From Pseudomonas sp. p1(2021b) (GTDB lineage: Bacteria > Pseudomonadota > Gammaproteobacteria > Pseudomonadales > Pseudomonadaceae), in contig NZ_CP083746.1 of NCBI RefSeq assembly GCF_020151015.1, forward strand, positions 1,579,001-1,643,000: DNA of 64,000 nt. The letters run 5' to 3'. The notes beneath the pieces were generated by a model. It worked only from the letters and a program-made list of their open reading frames with translations, searched no databases and was not told where the DNA came from. Positions 19,291 to 29,477 of the stretch are shown piece after piece (positions within the stretch are counted from its first letter, which is position 1; each line of letters opens with the position of its first letter). The position numbers were made by a program, and so were the translations under genes.

Positions 19291-19933
19291 TGATCTTCTC
19301 GCGCACCGCAAACAGCACGAGGCCGGCCACGTCATAGATCTGCAGGCGTTTCATGATCTGCGAGCGGTGGGTTTCGACGGTCTTGATGGAAAGGCCCAGG
19401 CCGCTTGCGATCTCCCGGGTCGACTTGCCGCGCACGATCAGGCGCAGGATTTCCAGCTGGCGGGCGGTCAAGTTGTGTCGATCGACCGCAGGCTGCTTGC
19501 CATCTTGGGCACGCAACAGCGCCTGGTTGATCACCGTGTGGGCGATCGCTGGGCTCAGGTACCGTTCGTCGCTGCGCAAGGCAGCCAAGGCCTGTTCCAG
19601 TTCGTTGGCCGTGGTGTCCTTGAGTAGATAGCCGTGGGCACCGCTCTCCAGGGCGCGCATGATCAAGTCAGGGTCGGTATGCATGGAAAGGATCAGTACC
19701 TTGCATGCGAGGCCGTTCGCCTGGAGCTGGTTCAAGGCATCCAGGCCGCTGGTCGAGCGCATGGAGATGTCCAGCAGGACGATGTCCGGGGCCAGGCGTT
19801 GGACCATTTCCAGCAACTGGCTGCCGTCGTCGGCCTCGCCAACCACCGCATAGCCGGGAATATCGGACACCAGGGCGCGCACGCCGGCACGGATCAGCGA
19901 GTGGTCATCCACCAGCAATAATCTACAGGTCAT
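19274..19933 (-). CDS. NarL/FixJ-family response regulator
   Basis: This 219-aa regulator has a receiver domain with the acidic pair VDDHS (Asp9 and Asp10), phosphoacceptor Asp55 in IVLLDISM, and Lys in YLLKDTT. A LuxR-type helix-turn-helix (LTARQLEILRLIVRGKSTRE with GLSIKTVETHRS) occupies residues 150-205. It is partner to the histidine kinase just upstream. Their reading frames overlap by 11 bases, so translation is coupled. The response is unknown. Its proximity to cheV and the CheA-P1-like gene is suggestive but not conclusive. Confidence 0.93.
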   Translation of the reverse strand: MTCRLLLVDDHSLIRAGVRALVSDIPGYAVVGEADDGSQLLEMVQRLAPDIVLLDISMRSTSGLDALNQLQANGLACKVLILSMHTDPDLIMRALESGAHGYLLKDTTANELEQALAALRSDERYLSPAIAHTVINQALLRAQDGKQPAVDRHNLTARQLEILRLIVRGKSTREIASGLGLSIKTVETHRSQIMKRLQIYDVAGLVLFAVREKIISLDD

Positions 19934-20813
19934 GGGAGGCAGGTATCCTGGCACGCTCTTCGGTGCGCGGTGGCCATGGGAACACGGCGTCGATCCGGGT
20001 GCCTTGGCCGGGTTGGCTGGTGATGGTCAGGCTGCCCTGCAGGGCAGTGGCGCGTTCCAGCATGCCTGCCATGCCGCGCTGGCCCGCCTCGGCCGGGTCG
20101 GTGGCAGGGGCGAAGCCACAACCGTCGTCCTGGATCGACAGGGCGAGGCCCGAAGGGGTACGCCGCAGGCTGATCGTGAGGTTGCGTGCATTGGCGTGGC
20201 GCAACATGTTGGTAACGGCTTCCTGGGTGATGCGAAAGGCCGCCATGGCAACGTCCTCGCAGATGCCCTCCAAACGCTGGTGGCACTCCAGGCTCCAATG
20301 CACCTCGCTGTTTTCCAGCGTGCGCAACAGGTGGGCGCGCAGGCTGGCCTCCAGGCCCAGGCTGGCCAGTTGACGCGGATTCAGAAGAGCAGAGACGTCG
20401 CGTACGTTGCCCAAGGTGTTGTCGAGGGTCTTGCGCAAGGTGTCGCAGTGCGCCTGCAGATCGGCTGGCATGCGCCGTTGGAGCCAGTCGACCTGGAGCT
20501 TTGCGGCCGTGAGCAATTGGCCAATGTCGTCATGCAGCTCGCGGCTCAGGCGTTGCCGTTCGCTTTCCTGGACCTTGAGCATGCGATCGGCCAGTTCTGA
20601 AGGCCGGAGGCTGATCGATCGCCCCCATTGACGCCAGTGCCAGAAAACGCCAGCCAGGGCGAGCACTTGTAACAGCAGCAGGCTGGCAGGCAACGGCTGC
20701 CCGCGCAGGCTCAGCATCAGGTTGGCAAGCAAGGAGGCCACGCCTATCAATGCAGTCGCCCAGCGCAGCAAGGTGGCGCGGCAACGTGATGGAATTTTCA
20801 AGCGTGGGGGCAT
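19923..20813 (-). CDS. NarX-type sensor histidine kinase
   Basis: This 296-aa kinase has two hydrophobic segments near residues 18-35 and 42-60 with almost no periplasmic domain. A HisKA_3 dimerisation part follows with SRELHDDIGQLL (His94), then a HATPase_c domain with NMLRHANARNLTISL and GLALSIQDDGCGFAPA. The short loop implies it senses a signal inside or near the membrane. ATG at 20813 is chosen over GTG at 20828; neither has a good ribosome site. It is co-transcribed with the NarL-type regulator and cotranslated through an 11-base overlap. The 285-base gap upstream has no gene I can support. Confidence 0.92.
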   Translation of the reverse strand: MPPRLKIPSRCRATLLRWATALIGVASLLANLMLSLRGQPLPASLLLLQVLALAGVFWHWRQWGRSISLRPSELADRMLKVQESERQRLSRELHDDIGQLLTAAKLQVDWLQRRMPADLQAHCDTLRKTLDNTLGNVRDVSALLNPRQLASLGLEASLRAHLLRTLENSEVHWSLECHQRLEGICEDVAMAAFRITQEAVTNMLRHANARNLTISLRRTPSGLALSIQDDGCGFAPATDPAEAGQRGMAGMLERATALQGSLTITSQPGQGTRIDAVFPWPPRTEERARIPASHDL

Positions 20814-21098
20814 AAGTAGAAAAGCCACTGAATTATTGCTATTGGAGGCCTTGCATGGGTGTGATCAGAGGCTTTGGCATCCTGCGTTCAACTGTCATCG
20901 AAGGTGTCCATCCAATTGGACAATACCCGCGACGCGTGCATTCGATTGCGGGCATGGTATCACTTCAGGTTCATTTGGTCGCTGCTGGGTAATGACCTGA
21001 GACCCTGGTGTTTTCGGGCGCAAGCAGCGTTAAGTCGTGTCGTGGGCTGTCTGTATGACGGTGGGTTGGGAACACACCCGAATGCCAGGGCTGGGACC

Positions 21099-21614
21099 TC
21101 AATGCCGGGGGCTGTTCAGGCTGCTGGATGGCCTGGATATCGCCTGGGTGGGATGTGCGTGAACGCAAACATCGCCGCGAGCCCGGCAAGGGCCGCACAG
21201 CTCTGGAAGGGGTTGGCCCATGGCATCGGCCAATTCGCCTAGCAGCAGCTGTTGTTCCTCGGTATCCAGGCTGAGGCGGCCGGTCGAAGTGTCGACCAGC
21301 TCCAATTGCCAGGCCAGCAGGTTCAGGCATGCGTGCAGCGCACTCAAGGCTTCACTGCCCAGATGCCGTTGCCGGCAGGCTGGCTCGAGCAACCGTTGCA
21401 AGGAGGCCGTGTAGTGGGCGACTTCCAGCAGGCCCAGCAGGTTGGCGCGACGGGCGAGGGTCTCGAGGGTTTCGTTCAGGCAGAAGCAGGCATCGGGATC
21501 GTTGTGGATCAGCTCGAGATGCTGCAGGCATTCCAGCGACTTTGTCAGCCATACCTGTGCATCCACCAGGAAATCCTGGAGGACGCCATTGTTCAGTGGT
21601 GCGTTGTCCATCAT
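21099..21614 (-). CDS. CheA-P1/HPt-like helical protein without the phospho-histidine
   Basis: This 171-aa all-helical protein starts MMDNAPLNNG and has LNETLETLARRANLLG then LLEVAHYTASLQRLLEP, which lines up with the helix-turn of CheA P1 domains. In those, HTLKGSA lies 19 residues before the conserved LAH; here the matching residue is Glu48. So the site for histidine phosphorylation is absent while the scaffold is kept. AGGGG precedes the ATG. It is divergent from cheV, separated by 336 bases. A role as a docking or decoy partner in chemotaxis, or a non-phosphorylated structural protein, is an inference. The C-terminal tail (GPCRARGDVCVHAHPTQA) looks disordered. Confidence 0.72.
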   Translation of the reverse strand: MMDNAPLNNGVLQDFLVDAQVWLTKSLECLQHLELIHNDPDACFCLNETLETLARRANLLGLLEVAHYTASLQRLLEPACRQRHLGSEALSALHACLNLLAWQLELVDTSTGRLSLDTEEQQLLLGELADAMGQPLPELCGPCRARGDVCVHAHPTQAISRPSSSLNSPRH

Positions 21615-21878
21615 GACGCCCCTGTGTGCAGGGCGGGACACGCGCTTGGCAACACCGAGACTGTCGCTAGCAAAGCCTGACTCCATTCATGCATTGAGAA
21701 AGGCGTCACATTAATGGCTAATGGATATGGGGAATATCAGGTTGCACCCGATTGCCACTAGGGGAAACCCTGATGGTTTTCGAAGCAAGGGCGCAAGGGC
21801 GGGGCTAGAAGGGCTGTAAGCAGTAGAGCATGATGTTAGATTGATATCAATTGGGCATCATGCATTTTTCATAGCAGG

Positions 21879-21905
21879 TCAAGCTGCTGCCCAAACCGCC
21901 GATAC
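21879..21905 (+). promoter_or_regulatory. Sigma-28 (FliA) promoter of cheV
   Basis: TCAAG (21879-21883), 14 bases, then GCCGATAC (21898-21905) is a near-ideal flagellar sigma-28 promoter. The start site would be near 21912, giving a leader of about 40 bases to the cheV ATG. The rest of the gap 21615-21950 shows no gene; the promoter of the divergent HPt-like gene must lie in its left part. Confidence 0.78.
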
Positions 21906-21950
21906 AGGGCAGATGACATCATTCACCTGACTCAAGCCTGGGGGTTTCCA

Positions 21951-22886
21951 ATGGCTGGCATTCTCGACACGGTCGACCAACGAACGCAATTGGTGGGTGA
22001 GAACCGCCTGGAGATTCTCATGTTCCGGTTGGCAGGCCGCCAGTTGTTCGCCATCAATGTGTTCAAGGTTCAGGAAGTACTGCAACTGCCAAAGCTGACA
22101 TTGATGCCACAGCGCCATGCGTTCGTTTGCGGCGTGGTCAACCTGCGCGGCCAGACGCTGCCGGTGATCGACCTGTCCCAGGCGATCGGCATGCGGCCAC
22201 TGCAGCCAGGGCCGGACAGCACCATCATCGTCACCGAGTACAACCGTTCGGTACAGGCGTTCCTGGTCGGTGGTGTCGATCGCATCGTCAACATGAACTG
22301 GGAAGCGATCATGCCACCGCCTTCCAGTGCCGGGCGCCAGCATTACCTGACGGCGATCACCAAGGTCGATGAGCAACTGGTCGAGGTGATCGATGTGGAG
22401 AAGGTCCTGGCCGAGATCGTGCCCTACAACACCCGCGTTTCCCGGGACAAGCTCGACGACCCGGTCCTGGCGCGGGCCCGTGGGCGTGAAGTGTTGCTCG
22501 TGGACGACTCCAGCGTGGCCCTGGTGCAGTTGCGCGAGACCCTGTCCCAGCTGGGCATGAAGCTGCATGTGGCCAGTGACGGCCTGAAGGCCTTGCGCAT
22601 GCTCAAGGGGTGGGCCGATGCAGGGGAGGACGTCTGCGAGAAGTTGTTGATGGTGTTCACCGATGCGGAAATGCCGGAAATGGACGGTTACCGGCTGACT
22701 ACGGAGATTCGCAACGATGCCCGTCTGCGCGGTCTGCACGTGGTGCTGCATACCTCGTTGTCGGGAAGCTTCAACGAATCGATGGTCAAGAAGGTCGGCT
22801 GCGACAACTTCCTGTCCAAGTTCCAGCCTGACCGGTTGGTGGAGGTGGTCCACCAGCGGCTGATGCTGGATGAGGCCACCGCCTAG
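21951..22886 (+). CDS. cheV: Chemotaxis coupling protein CheV (CheW-receiver fusion)
   Basis: This 311-aa protein joins an N-terminal CheW domain (residues 20-160, with VVNLRGQTLPVIDLSQAIG) to a receiver domain (178-305). The receiver has acidic residues Asp185 and Asp186 in VLLVDDSS, phosphoacceptor Asp238 in FTDAEMPEMDGY, and Lys292 in NFLSKFQPD. CheV couples certain receptors to CheA and, when phosphorylated, tunes adaptation. A sigma-28 promoter lies just upstream, so it should be co-regulated with flagella. A MOSC-domain gene follows after 60 bases and might be on the same mRNA. Confidence 0.95.
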   Translation: MAGILDTVDQRTQLVGENRLEILMFRLAGRQLFAINVFKVQEVLQLPKLTLMPQRHAFVCGVVNLRGQTLPVIDLSQAIGMRPLQPGPDSTIIVTEYNRSVQAFLVGGVDRIVNMNWEAIMPPPSSAGRQHYLTAITKVDEQLVEVIDVEKVLAEIVPYNTRVSRDKLDDPVLARARGREVLLVDDSSVALVQLRETLSQLGMKLHVASDGLKALRMLKGWADAGEDVCEKLLMVFTDAEMPEMDGYRLTTEIRNDARLRGLHVVLHTSLSGSFNESMVKKVGCDNFLSKFQPDRLVEVVHQRLMLDEATA

Positions 22887-22946
22887 TGCTTGCTGGCCGC
22901 TGCCGGGTATAAGCTTGCGCTTTCGACTGGCATGAGGCGGGCAGGG

Positions 22947-23750
22947 ATGTTTTTGAGTGCGTTGTATCGGTACCCGGTGAAATCGGGGCAGGCCCAGAGC
23001 CTCGAGGCTTCGGCGGTAGACGTGCTGGGTCTGCAGGGCGACCGGCGCTGGATGGTGGTGGAGCAAGACAATGGGCGCTTCCTTACCCAGCGGGCCTGGC
23101 CGCGCCTGGGGCAGCTCAAGGCCAGTTATGCGGTGGATGGCCAATTGCTGCTTGAAACCTCGGGGCAGGCGCCGCTTACGGTGCCTGTACCACCCGCCGA
23201 CGAGGCGCTGCGGGGGGTGACCATCTGGCGCGATACCCTGCGCGTGCCCGACGCCGGCGACGCCGCCGCGGCCTGGTTGAGCGAGCTGCTCGGCAAGCCG
23301 GTGCGCCTGGTGCATTGCCCCGAGCAGCGGGCCCGCTACCTGCCCAATGGCTATGGGTTCAACAGTGACCGTGCGGCTTTCCCGGACGGGTTTCCTTTGC
23401 TGTTGATCGGCCAGGGCTCGCTCGATGAGCTGAATCGACGGATCGGGCGGCCCATGGAGATGTTGCGGTTCCGACCGAACCTGGTGGTTTCGGGGGGCGA
23501 GCCGTTTGCCGAGGACGGGTGGAAGCGGATTCGTATCGGCGGCCTGGTTTTCCGGGTGCTCAAGCCTAGCGTGCGCTGCATCCTGACGACCCTGGACCCG
23601 GCGACCGGGGAGCGCAGCGCGGATCGCGAACCGTTGACGACCTTGAAGACGTTCCGTGAGCGTGAGGGGGATGTATTGTTCGGGCAGAACCTGGCGGTGG
23701 ATGGCAGTGGGGAGTTGCGGGTGGGGATGGCGGTCGAGGTCCTTGAGTAG
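22947..23750 (+). CDS. MOSC-domain protein (YcbX-like)
   Basis: This 267-aa protein has the MOSC_N beta-barrel domain (residues 1-120, starting MFLSALYRYPVKSGQAQSLE). The MOSC domain (130-267) contains FRPNLVVSGGEPFAEDGW, then KPSVRCILTTLDPATGE, with the conserved Cys expected to bind molybdenum cofactor. YcbX-type enzymes reduce N-hydroxylated bases and similar compounds and need Moco. The start at 22947 fits YPVKSG alignments; longer frames begin in cheV's 3' region. The moaB-moeA pair 6 kb away could supply the cofactor. No ferredoxin domain is fused at the C-terminus. Confidence 0.9.
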   Translation: MFLSALYRYPVKSGQAQSLEASAVDVLGLQGDRRWMVVEQDNGRFLTQRAWPRLGQLKASYAVDGQLLLETSGQAPLTVPVPPADEALRGVTIWRDTLRVPDAGDAAAAWLSELLGKPVRLVHCPEQRARYLPNGYGFNSDRAAFPDGFPLLLIGQGSLDELNRRIGRPMEMLRFRPNLVVSGGEPFAEDGWKRIRIGGLVFRVLKPSVRCILTTLDPATGERSADREPLTTLKTFREREGDVLFGQNLAVDGSGELRVGMAVEVLE

Positions 23751-23841
23751 GGGGCTACGGGCCCCTGCGTTCCGGCCGCCTGTTGCCTCAGGAGTACAGA
23801 CGGCGCCTGGCCTGGTGGACGGGTGGTGGGCTCAGGTTCTA

Positions 23842-23880
23842 GAGGCTGCTTTGCAGCCTATCGCCGGCTTGCCGGCGATA
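23842..23880. repeat. Two stacked hairpins between MOSC gene and slt
   Basis: GGCTGC-TTT-GCAGCC (hairpin ending at 23858) is followed by TATCGCCGGCTTGCCGGCGA closing at 23880. The second matches the palindrome after pdxB. They lie between the convergent MOSC and slt genes and probably act on both transcript ends. Confidence 0.65.
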
Positions 23881-23928
23881 GGGCCCGAACGACGAACCCA
23901 GTAGCGCCCGTCCGCGTAGCCCACCCCG

Positions 23929-25857
23929 TTACATATCGTCGAAATAACGCTCATGCCAATCCACCAACGGCTGCGGTGAATTCAGCTTCTGCCCGTAGAT
24001 GACCGAATAGGACAGTACGTTCTGTACATACTGCCGGGTCTCATCGAACGGTATCGATTCTACCCAGACATCGAAGCTCAGGTGCTTGGCGCCCTTGAGC
24101 CATTGGCGTACTCGCCCGGGGCCGGCGTTGTAGGCTGCCGATGCCAGCACCCGGTTGCCATTGAACTGCCCGTGCACCTGGCTCAGGTAGGCTGCCCCCA
24201 GCTGGATGTTCTTGTCCGGGTTGAGCACCTGCGACGGTGAGGCCAACGGTATGTTGAACTTGCGCGCCGTCTCCTTGGCCGTAGCCGGCATCAGCTGCAT
24301 CAGGCCGCTGGCCCCGACACTGGAGCGGGCGTCTTCCATGAAGGCGCTTTCCTGGCGGGTAATGGCGAACACCCAGCTCGAATGCAGCCCGCGTACCTTG
24401 GCCTCGCGTACCAGCGTGTCGCGATGGGCCATGGGGAAGCGGATGTCCAGGTCGTCCCAGTACTGTGCCTGGCTGATGGTGCGAATCGCCGGGAAGTACC
24501 AGCGCAGGTCGTAGGCCAGGCGCGCCTGGGCGACCATCTCGTCGCGGTTGAAATGACGGCTGACGTGGTACCACTCGCGGCGACCTTCGACGATCTGGCC
24601 GCGGGCGTGGAATTCCAGCGCGCGGCGGATGCCCGGGGTGTTGCGAACCTTGTTGATCACCTGCTGGCTCAGCGCCAACGGCTTGTTGTTCAGCTGGTAG
24701 GGTGTTTGCGCCCGGTCGGCGGCCAGGAAACCATAGAAGTCGCGTTCACGGGCCACGGTCTTGTACAGCAGCGGGATCTGTGGGTTGTTCGGCTGGGCGA
24801 GCTCCAGGCTGCGTGCCTGCCAGTAGCGCCAGCGGTTGCTGCTGGCCAGGTCCTGGGGCAGGCGTTGGGTCAGCTTGTAGGCCTCTTCCCAGCGCCCCAG
24901 GCGCAGCAGCAGGCGCAGGCGCCATTCACTGACGGTATTGTCGCGCAGTTCGGGGTCGTAGCGCGTCATCAGGTCGAGGGCGCGCGGGTCATAGCGGCGT
25001 GCCAGGGTCAGGCCGATCTCGCGAGCGATGGCGACTTTCTCGTCACGGGAGAAGTGCATGCGCTGGGCGTAGTCGTCGAGTAGCGCCATGGCCCGTTCCG
25101 GGTCCTGGCGGGCCAGGCGGCGCAGGCCCAGGCTGACCACATCGGACATGGCCTCGTTGGCCGGGGTGAAGCGCGACGGCTGGTTGAGCAGTTGCGGCTT
25201 TTGCGCCACGTCGATCAGCAGGCGGCCTTGGGGGGCGAGGGTGGTCAGGCTTTTCACCAGGCTATTGGCCAGGCCGTAGTTGCGCGCCTGGGCCGCCAGC
25301 TTGGCCCGGTGCCAGCGCTTGGCTTCGGTCAACTGGCCCTCGGCGGCCCAGAGGCCGAACAAGGTGTCGCAGGCCGCCGGTTGCGACTTGCCCACGTTCC
25401 ACAGCTTTTCGGCGCTGGCGAAGCCCTCGGCACGCTGACCGTGGGTGATCTGGTACTGGCCGTTCAGGCAGTCCAGCTCGGTGAAGTTGAGCTTGGGGTC
25501 GTAGTATTTGACGAACGTGCTCCACTCTCCGCGCTCGGCCAGCCAGCGCAGCCAGCGCAGCTTCATCCAGTTGGCCTGGGGCAGGTCGCCGTGCTTGGCG
25601 AGGAAGCCTTCTATTTCCTGGTTGCTGGCGCTCTTGAGGCGGGCGGTGAGCTCGTCATAGGCCAGGTAGGGCGTCAGCGGGTAGTCACGCAGTGCCTGGG
25701 CGTAGCGCAGGTAGGGGCCTTTGTCGCCCTTGGCCAAGGCGCGCTTGGCTTCGTCGTAGTACTGACGTTGCTGGGTGATGTCGATGGCCTGTGCCGCACT
25801 CGTGGCGGTGGCAGTGAACAGCAGGCAGGAAACGAGTTGGAACAGGCGGCTGCGCAT
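23929..25857 (-). CDS. slt: Soluble lytic murein transglycosylase
   Basis: This 642-aa periplasmic enzyme cleaves peptidoglycan glycan strands to 1,6-anhydro-muropeptides. It has a signal peptide (MRSRLFQLVSCLLFTATATS, then AAQA) and a long alpha-superhelical U-shaped N-terminal part. The C-terminal lysozyme-like domain contains the catalytic Glu in RQESAFMEDARSSVGASG, followed by LMQLMPATAKE and AYNAGPGRV. Length matches Slt70. ATG at 25857 gives a proper signal peptide; an earlier start at 25881 adds eight residues. Products of this enzyme are substrates of NagZ, encoded at 39.5 kb in this window. Confidence 0.96.
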   Translation of the reverse strand: MRSRLFQLVSCLLFTATATSAAQAIDITQQRQYYDEAKRALAKGDKGPYLRYAQALRDYPLTPYLAYDELTARLKSASNQEIEGFLAKHGDLPQANWMKLRWLRWLAERGEWSTFVKYYDPKLNFTELDCLNGQYQITHGQRAEGFASAEKLWNVGKSQPAACDTLFGLWAAEGQLTEAKRWHRAKLAAQARNYGLANSLVKSLTTLAPQGRLLIDVAQKPQLLNQPSRFTPANEAMSDVVSLGLRRLARQDPERAMALLDDYAQRMHFSRDEKVAIAREIGLTLARRYDPRALDLMTRYDPELRDNTVSEWRLRLLLRLGRWEEAYKLTQRLPQDLASSNRWRYWQARSLELAQPNNPQIPLLYKTVARERDFYGFLAADRAQTPYQLNNKPLALSQQVINKVRNTPGIRRALEFHARGQIVEGRREWYHVSRHFNRDEMVAQARLAYDLRWYFPAIRTISQAQYWDDLDIRFPMAHRDTLVREAKVRGLHSSWVFAITRQESAFMEDARSSVGASGLMQLMPATAKETARKFNIPLASPSQVLNPDKNIQLGAAYLSQVHGQFNGNRVLASAAYNAGPGRVRQWLKGAKHLSFDVWVESIPFDETRQYVQNVLSYSVIYGQKLNSPQPLVDWHERYFDDM

Positions 25858-26078
25858 GAGACGTCCGGGCAGTTGAACCATGGGAAAGTGACGGCGGAGC
25901 CAGCACTGTTGGGATCTATTGCCTTAGCTTAGCCGTTTGCCGGCGGCGGATGAAAGCACTGAGCTTGTATCCGGAGATTATCTTCGACCGGGTGTCGCAC
26001 GGCCCCTGGAATAGGGCCGGGTTGATGCCGGGAAGGGGCAAGTCAGGTAGAATGCGCGCCCGGTTTTTGGAGACGATT

Positions 26079-28013
<1,935 letters not shown>

Positions 28014-28022
28014 AGCGTATCG

Positions 28023-28122
28023 GGGGCGCTATGCGCCCCATCGCGGGGTAAGCGGGACCGCCACAGCGCCGCTCCTGCAGGGGCATCGCTGGCCCTGTAG
28101 GAGCGGGCTGCAAAGCAGCCGC
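28023..28122. repeat. Terminator-like hairpin and REP cluster after uup
   Basis: GGGGCGC-TAT-GCGCCCC (28023-28039) follows the uup stop. Next come a degenerate REP and an inverted REP half (CTGTAGGAGCGGGCTG with CAAAGCAGCCGC, 28095-28122). They separate uup from the convergent universal stress gene ending at 28132. Confidence 0.65.
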
Positions 28123-28131
28123 AAGTACGTG

Positions 28132-28575
28132 TCAGCCTTCTTTCTTCAGCAGGCGTACCGCCAGCACGTCACAAGGCGCACCGTGCAGCACGTCGTTGGC
28201 GGTGGAGCCCAGCAGCAGGGCCAGGCCATGGCGGCCATGGCTGCCCACCACGATCAGGTCACAATTCTGCTCCTTGGCCAACTGGTGGATTTCCTGGCGT
28301 GGCTGGCCGTAGGTCAGGTGCGAGTCGCCACGGTTGATGGTCGGGTACTTGTTGAACAGGCGATCCATGCGCTCCTTGGCCTGGTCGAACTGTTGCTGCT
28401 GCAATTGCGACAGGTCCATTGGCACGTCTCCGCCAAAGGCCATGGCCATGGGTTCGACGATATGCACCAGGGAGACCTTGGCACCCGTGGGCTCGGCGAG
28501 TTTCATGGCACGCTTGATCACCGGGTCGCATTCTTCGGTCAGGTCGACGGCGACCAGAAGATGTTCGTAGGACAT
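28132..28575 (-). CDS. Universal stress protein (UspA family)
   Basis: This 147-aa protein has the single Usp alpha/beta domain. The start is MSYEHLLVAVDLTEE and the nucleotide-binding motif is VVGSHGRHGLALLLGSTANDV (G-2x-G-9x-G-S/T) near residues 113-133, which indicates the ATP-binding subtype. A central insertion (DLSQLQQQQFDQAKERMDRL) is a Gln-rich helix. The start at 28575 is set by AGGAG. Usp proteins help survival in stationary phase or low oxygen, but I see no Anr box upstream. Confidence 0.93.
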   Translation of the reverse strand: MSYEHLLVAVDLTEECDPVIKRAMKLAEPTGAKVSLVHIVEPMAMAFGGDVPMDLSQLQQQQFDQAKERMDRLFNKYPTINRGDSHLTYGQPRQEIHQLAKEQNCDLIVVGSHGRHGLALLLGSTANDVLHGAPCDVLAVRLLKKEG

Positions 28576-28683
28576 GGGTGGTACTCCTGCAATCGCGATA
28601 GTAGAAGTATGGTCGCTTTCGGGCCGAATGCCGTGAAACCTGGCTAACCAGCTCATTTGCAACGCTTTATGGGAACTACAGAT

Positions 28684-29121
28684 ATGACGGTATGGCTGGT
28701 GGTGTCAATCCTTGCGCTGATTCTCAGCCCCCTGGCCTGGTTGCGGCCATCGCGCAAGCAGAGTGAACAGATGAACTTGCGCATGGAGGGGCGACGCATG
28801 GGCCTCGCCATGCAGCTGGCGCCCCAGACCTGGCCTCATTGGCTGGAAAAGGAGCCGCCAAGCCCTTGCCCGCAATACCACCGCGCGCGGCGTAAAGGCC
28901 ATGACGATACCTGGGTGTATTGGCAGGTCACCCCGGGTGTGTGGTGGAACCAGTGGCGCGAGCCATGCGAGGACGCCCGTCTGTGCGAGGCCTTTGCGCG
29001 CCTGCCGGAGAGCGTCTACAAGATCGAAGCCGACAGCCGCATGCTTGCCCTGTACTGGGGCGAGCGGGGCGACAAATCTGTTTTGCAGGATATTGCCCAG
29101 GTCCTCGAAGCCCTCGCTTGA
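28684..29121 (+). CDS. Conserved membrane-anchored protein upstream of fadBA, function unknown
   Basis: This 145-aa protein has one N-terminal transmembrane segment (TVWLVVSILALILSPLAWL) followed by a soluble domain, likely cytoplasmic, rich in Trp (WVYWQVTPGVWWNQWREPC) and Arg. P. aeruginosa has a hypothetical gene (PA3015, from memory) in the same place before faoAB. No catalytic motif is evident. GGGAAC lies before the ATG. Membrane location and Trp-rich surface suggest a lipid or protein interface, but this is only an inference. Confidence 0.75.
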   Translation: MTVWLVVSILALILSPLAWLRPSRKQSEQMNLRMEGRRMGLAMQLAPQTWPHWLEKEPPSPCPQYHRARRKGHDDTWVYWQVTPGVWWNQWREPCEDARLCEAFARLPESVYKIEADSRMLALYWGERGDKSVLQDIAQVLEALA

Positions 29122-29279
29122 TAGGGTTGGGGTATTGGGCGGGCGCTCGATTTCATCGGCGCCGCAAAATTCAAGGCATGCGCTGCGCCATGAATACCTG
29201 CCCATCACTGTCATCATGTTTCGTACCCAGTGGGTGCAAAATGACCGGAAAGTCGCGTTTTCACCGTGCTTGCGAGCAT

Positions 29280-29336
29280 TTGACAACGTCGATCTTTTCG
29301 AGGAATGTGTGCGTACCCAAATCAAACGGGCGTATG
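29280..29336 (+). promoter_or_regulatory. fadBA control region: candidate promoter and half-matching PsrA site
   Basis: The 356-base gap 29122-29477 has no gene. TTGACA at 29280 followed after 17 bases by GAATGT is the best sigma-70 candidate. CAAACGGGCGTATG at 29323-29336 keeps the left arm of the PsrA box (G/CAAAC-N4-GTTTG/C) but only three of five bases on the right. PsrA is known to repress the fadBA operon in Pseudomonas, and psrA lies 7 kb downstream, so the site is plausible but weak. Confidence 0.35.
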
Positions 29337-29477
29337 AATTGAGCGTTTGTATGTCGAACGGCTCTAACAGAATCCCGACTCGCGCGCTGACGGGTGTGCC
29401 TGGGTAGGGGCCAAGCCGGCCCTTAATGCCAGCGTTCGGCGTGTACAGTTCAGCTTCCATATCGTGGAGATCAGTTG

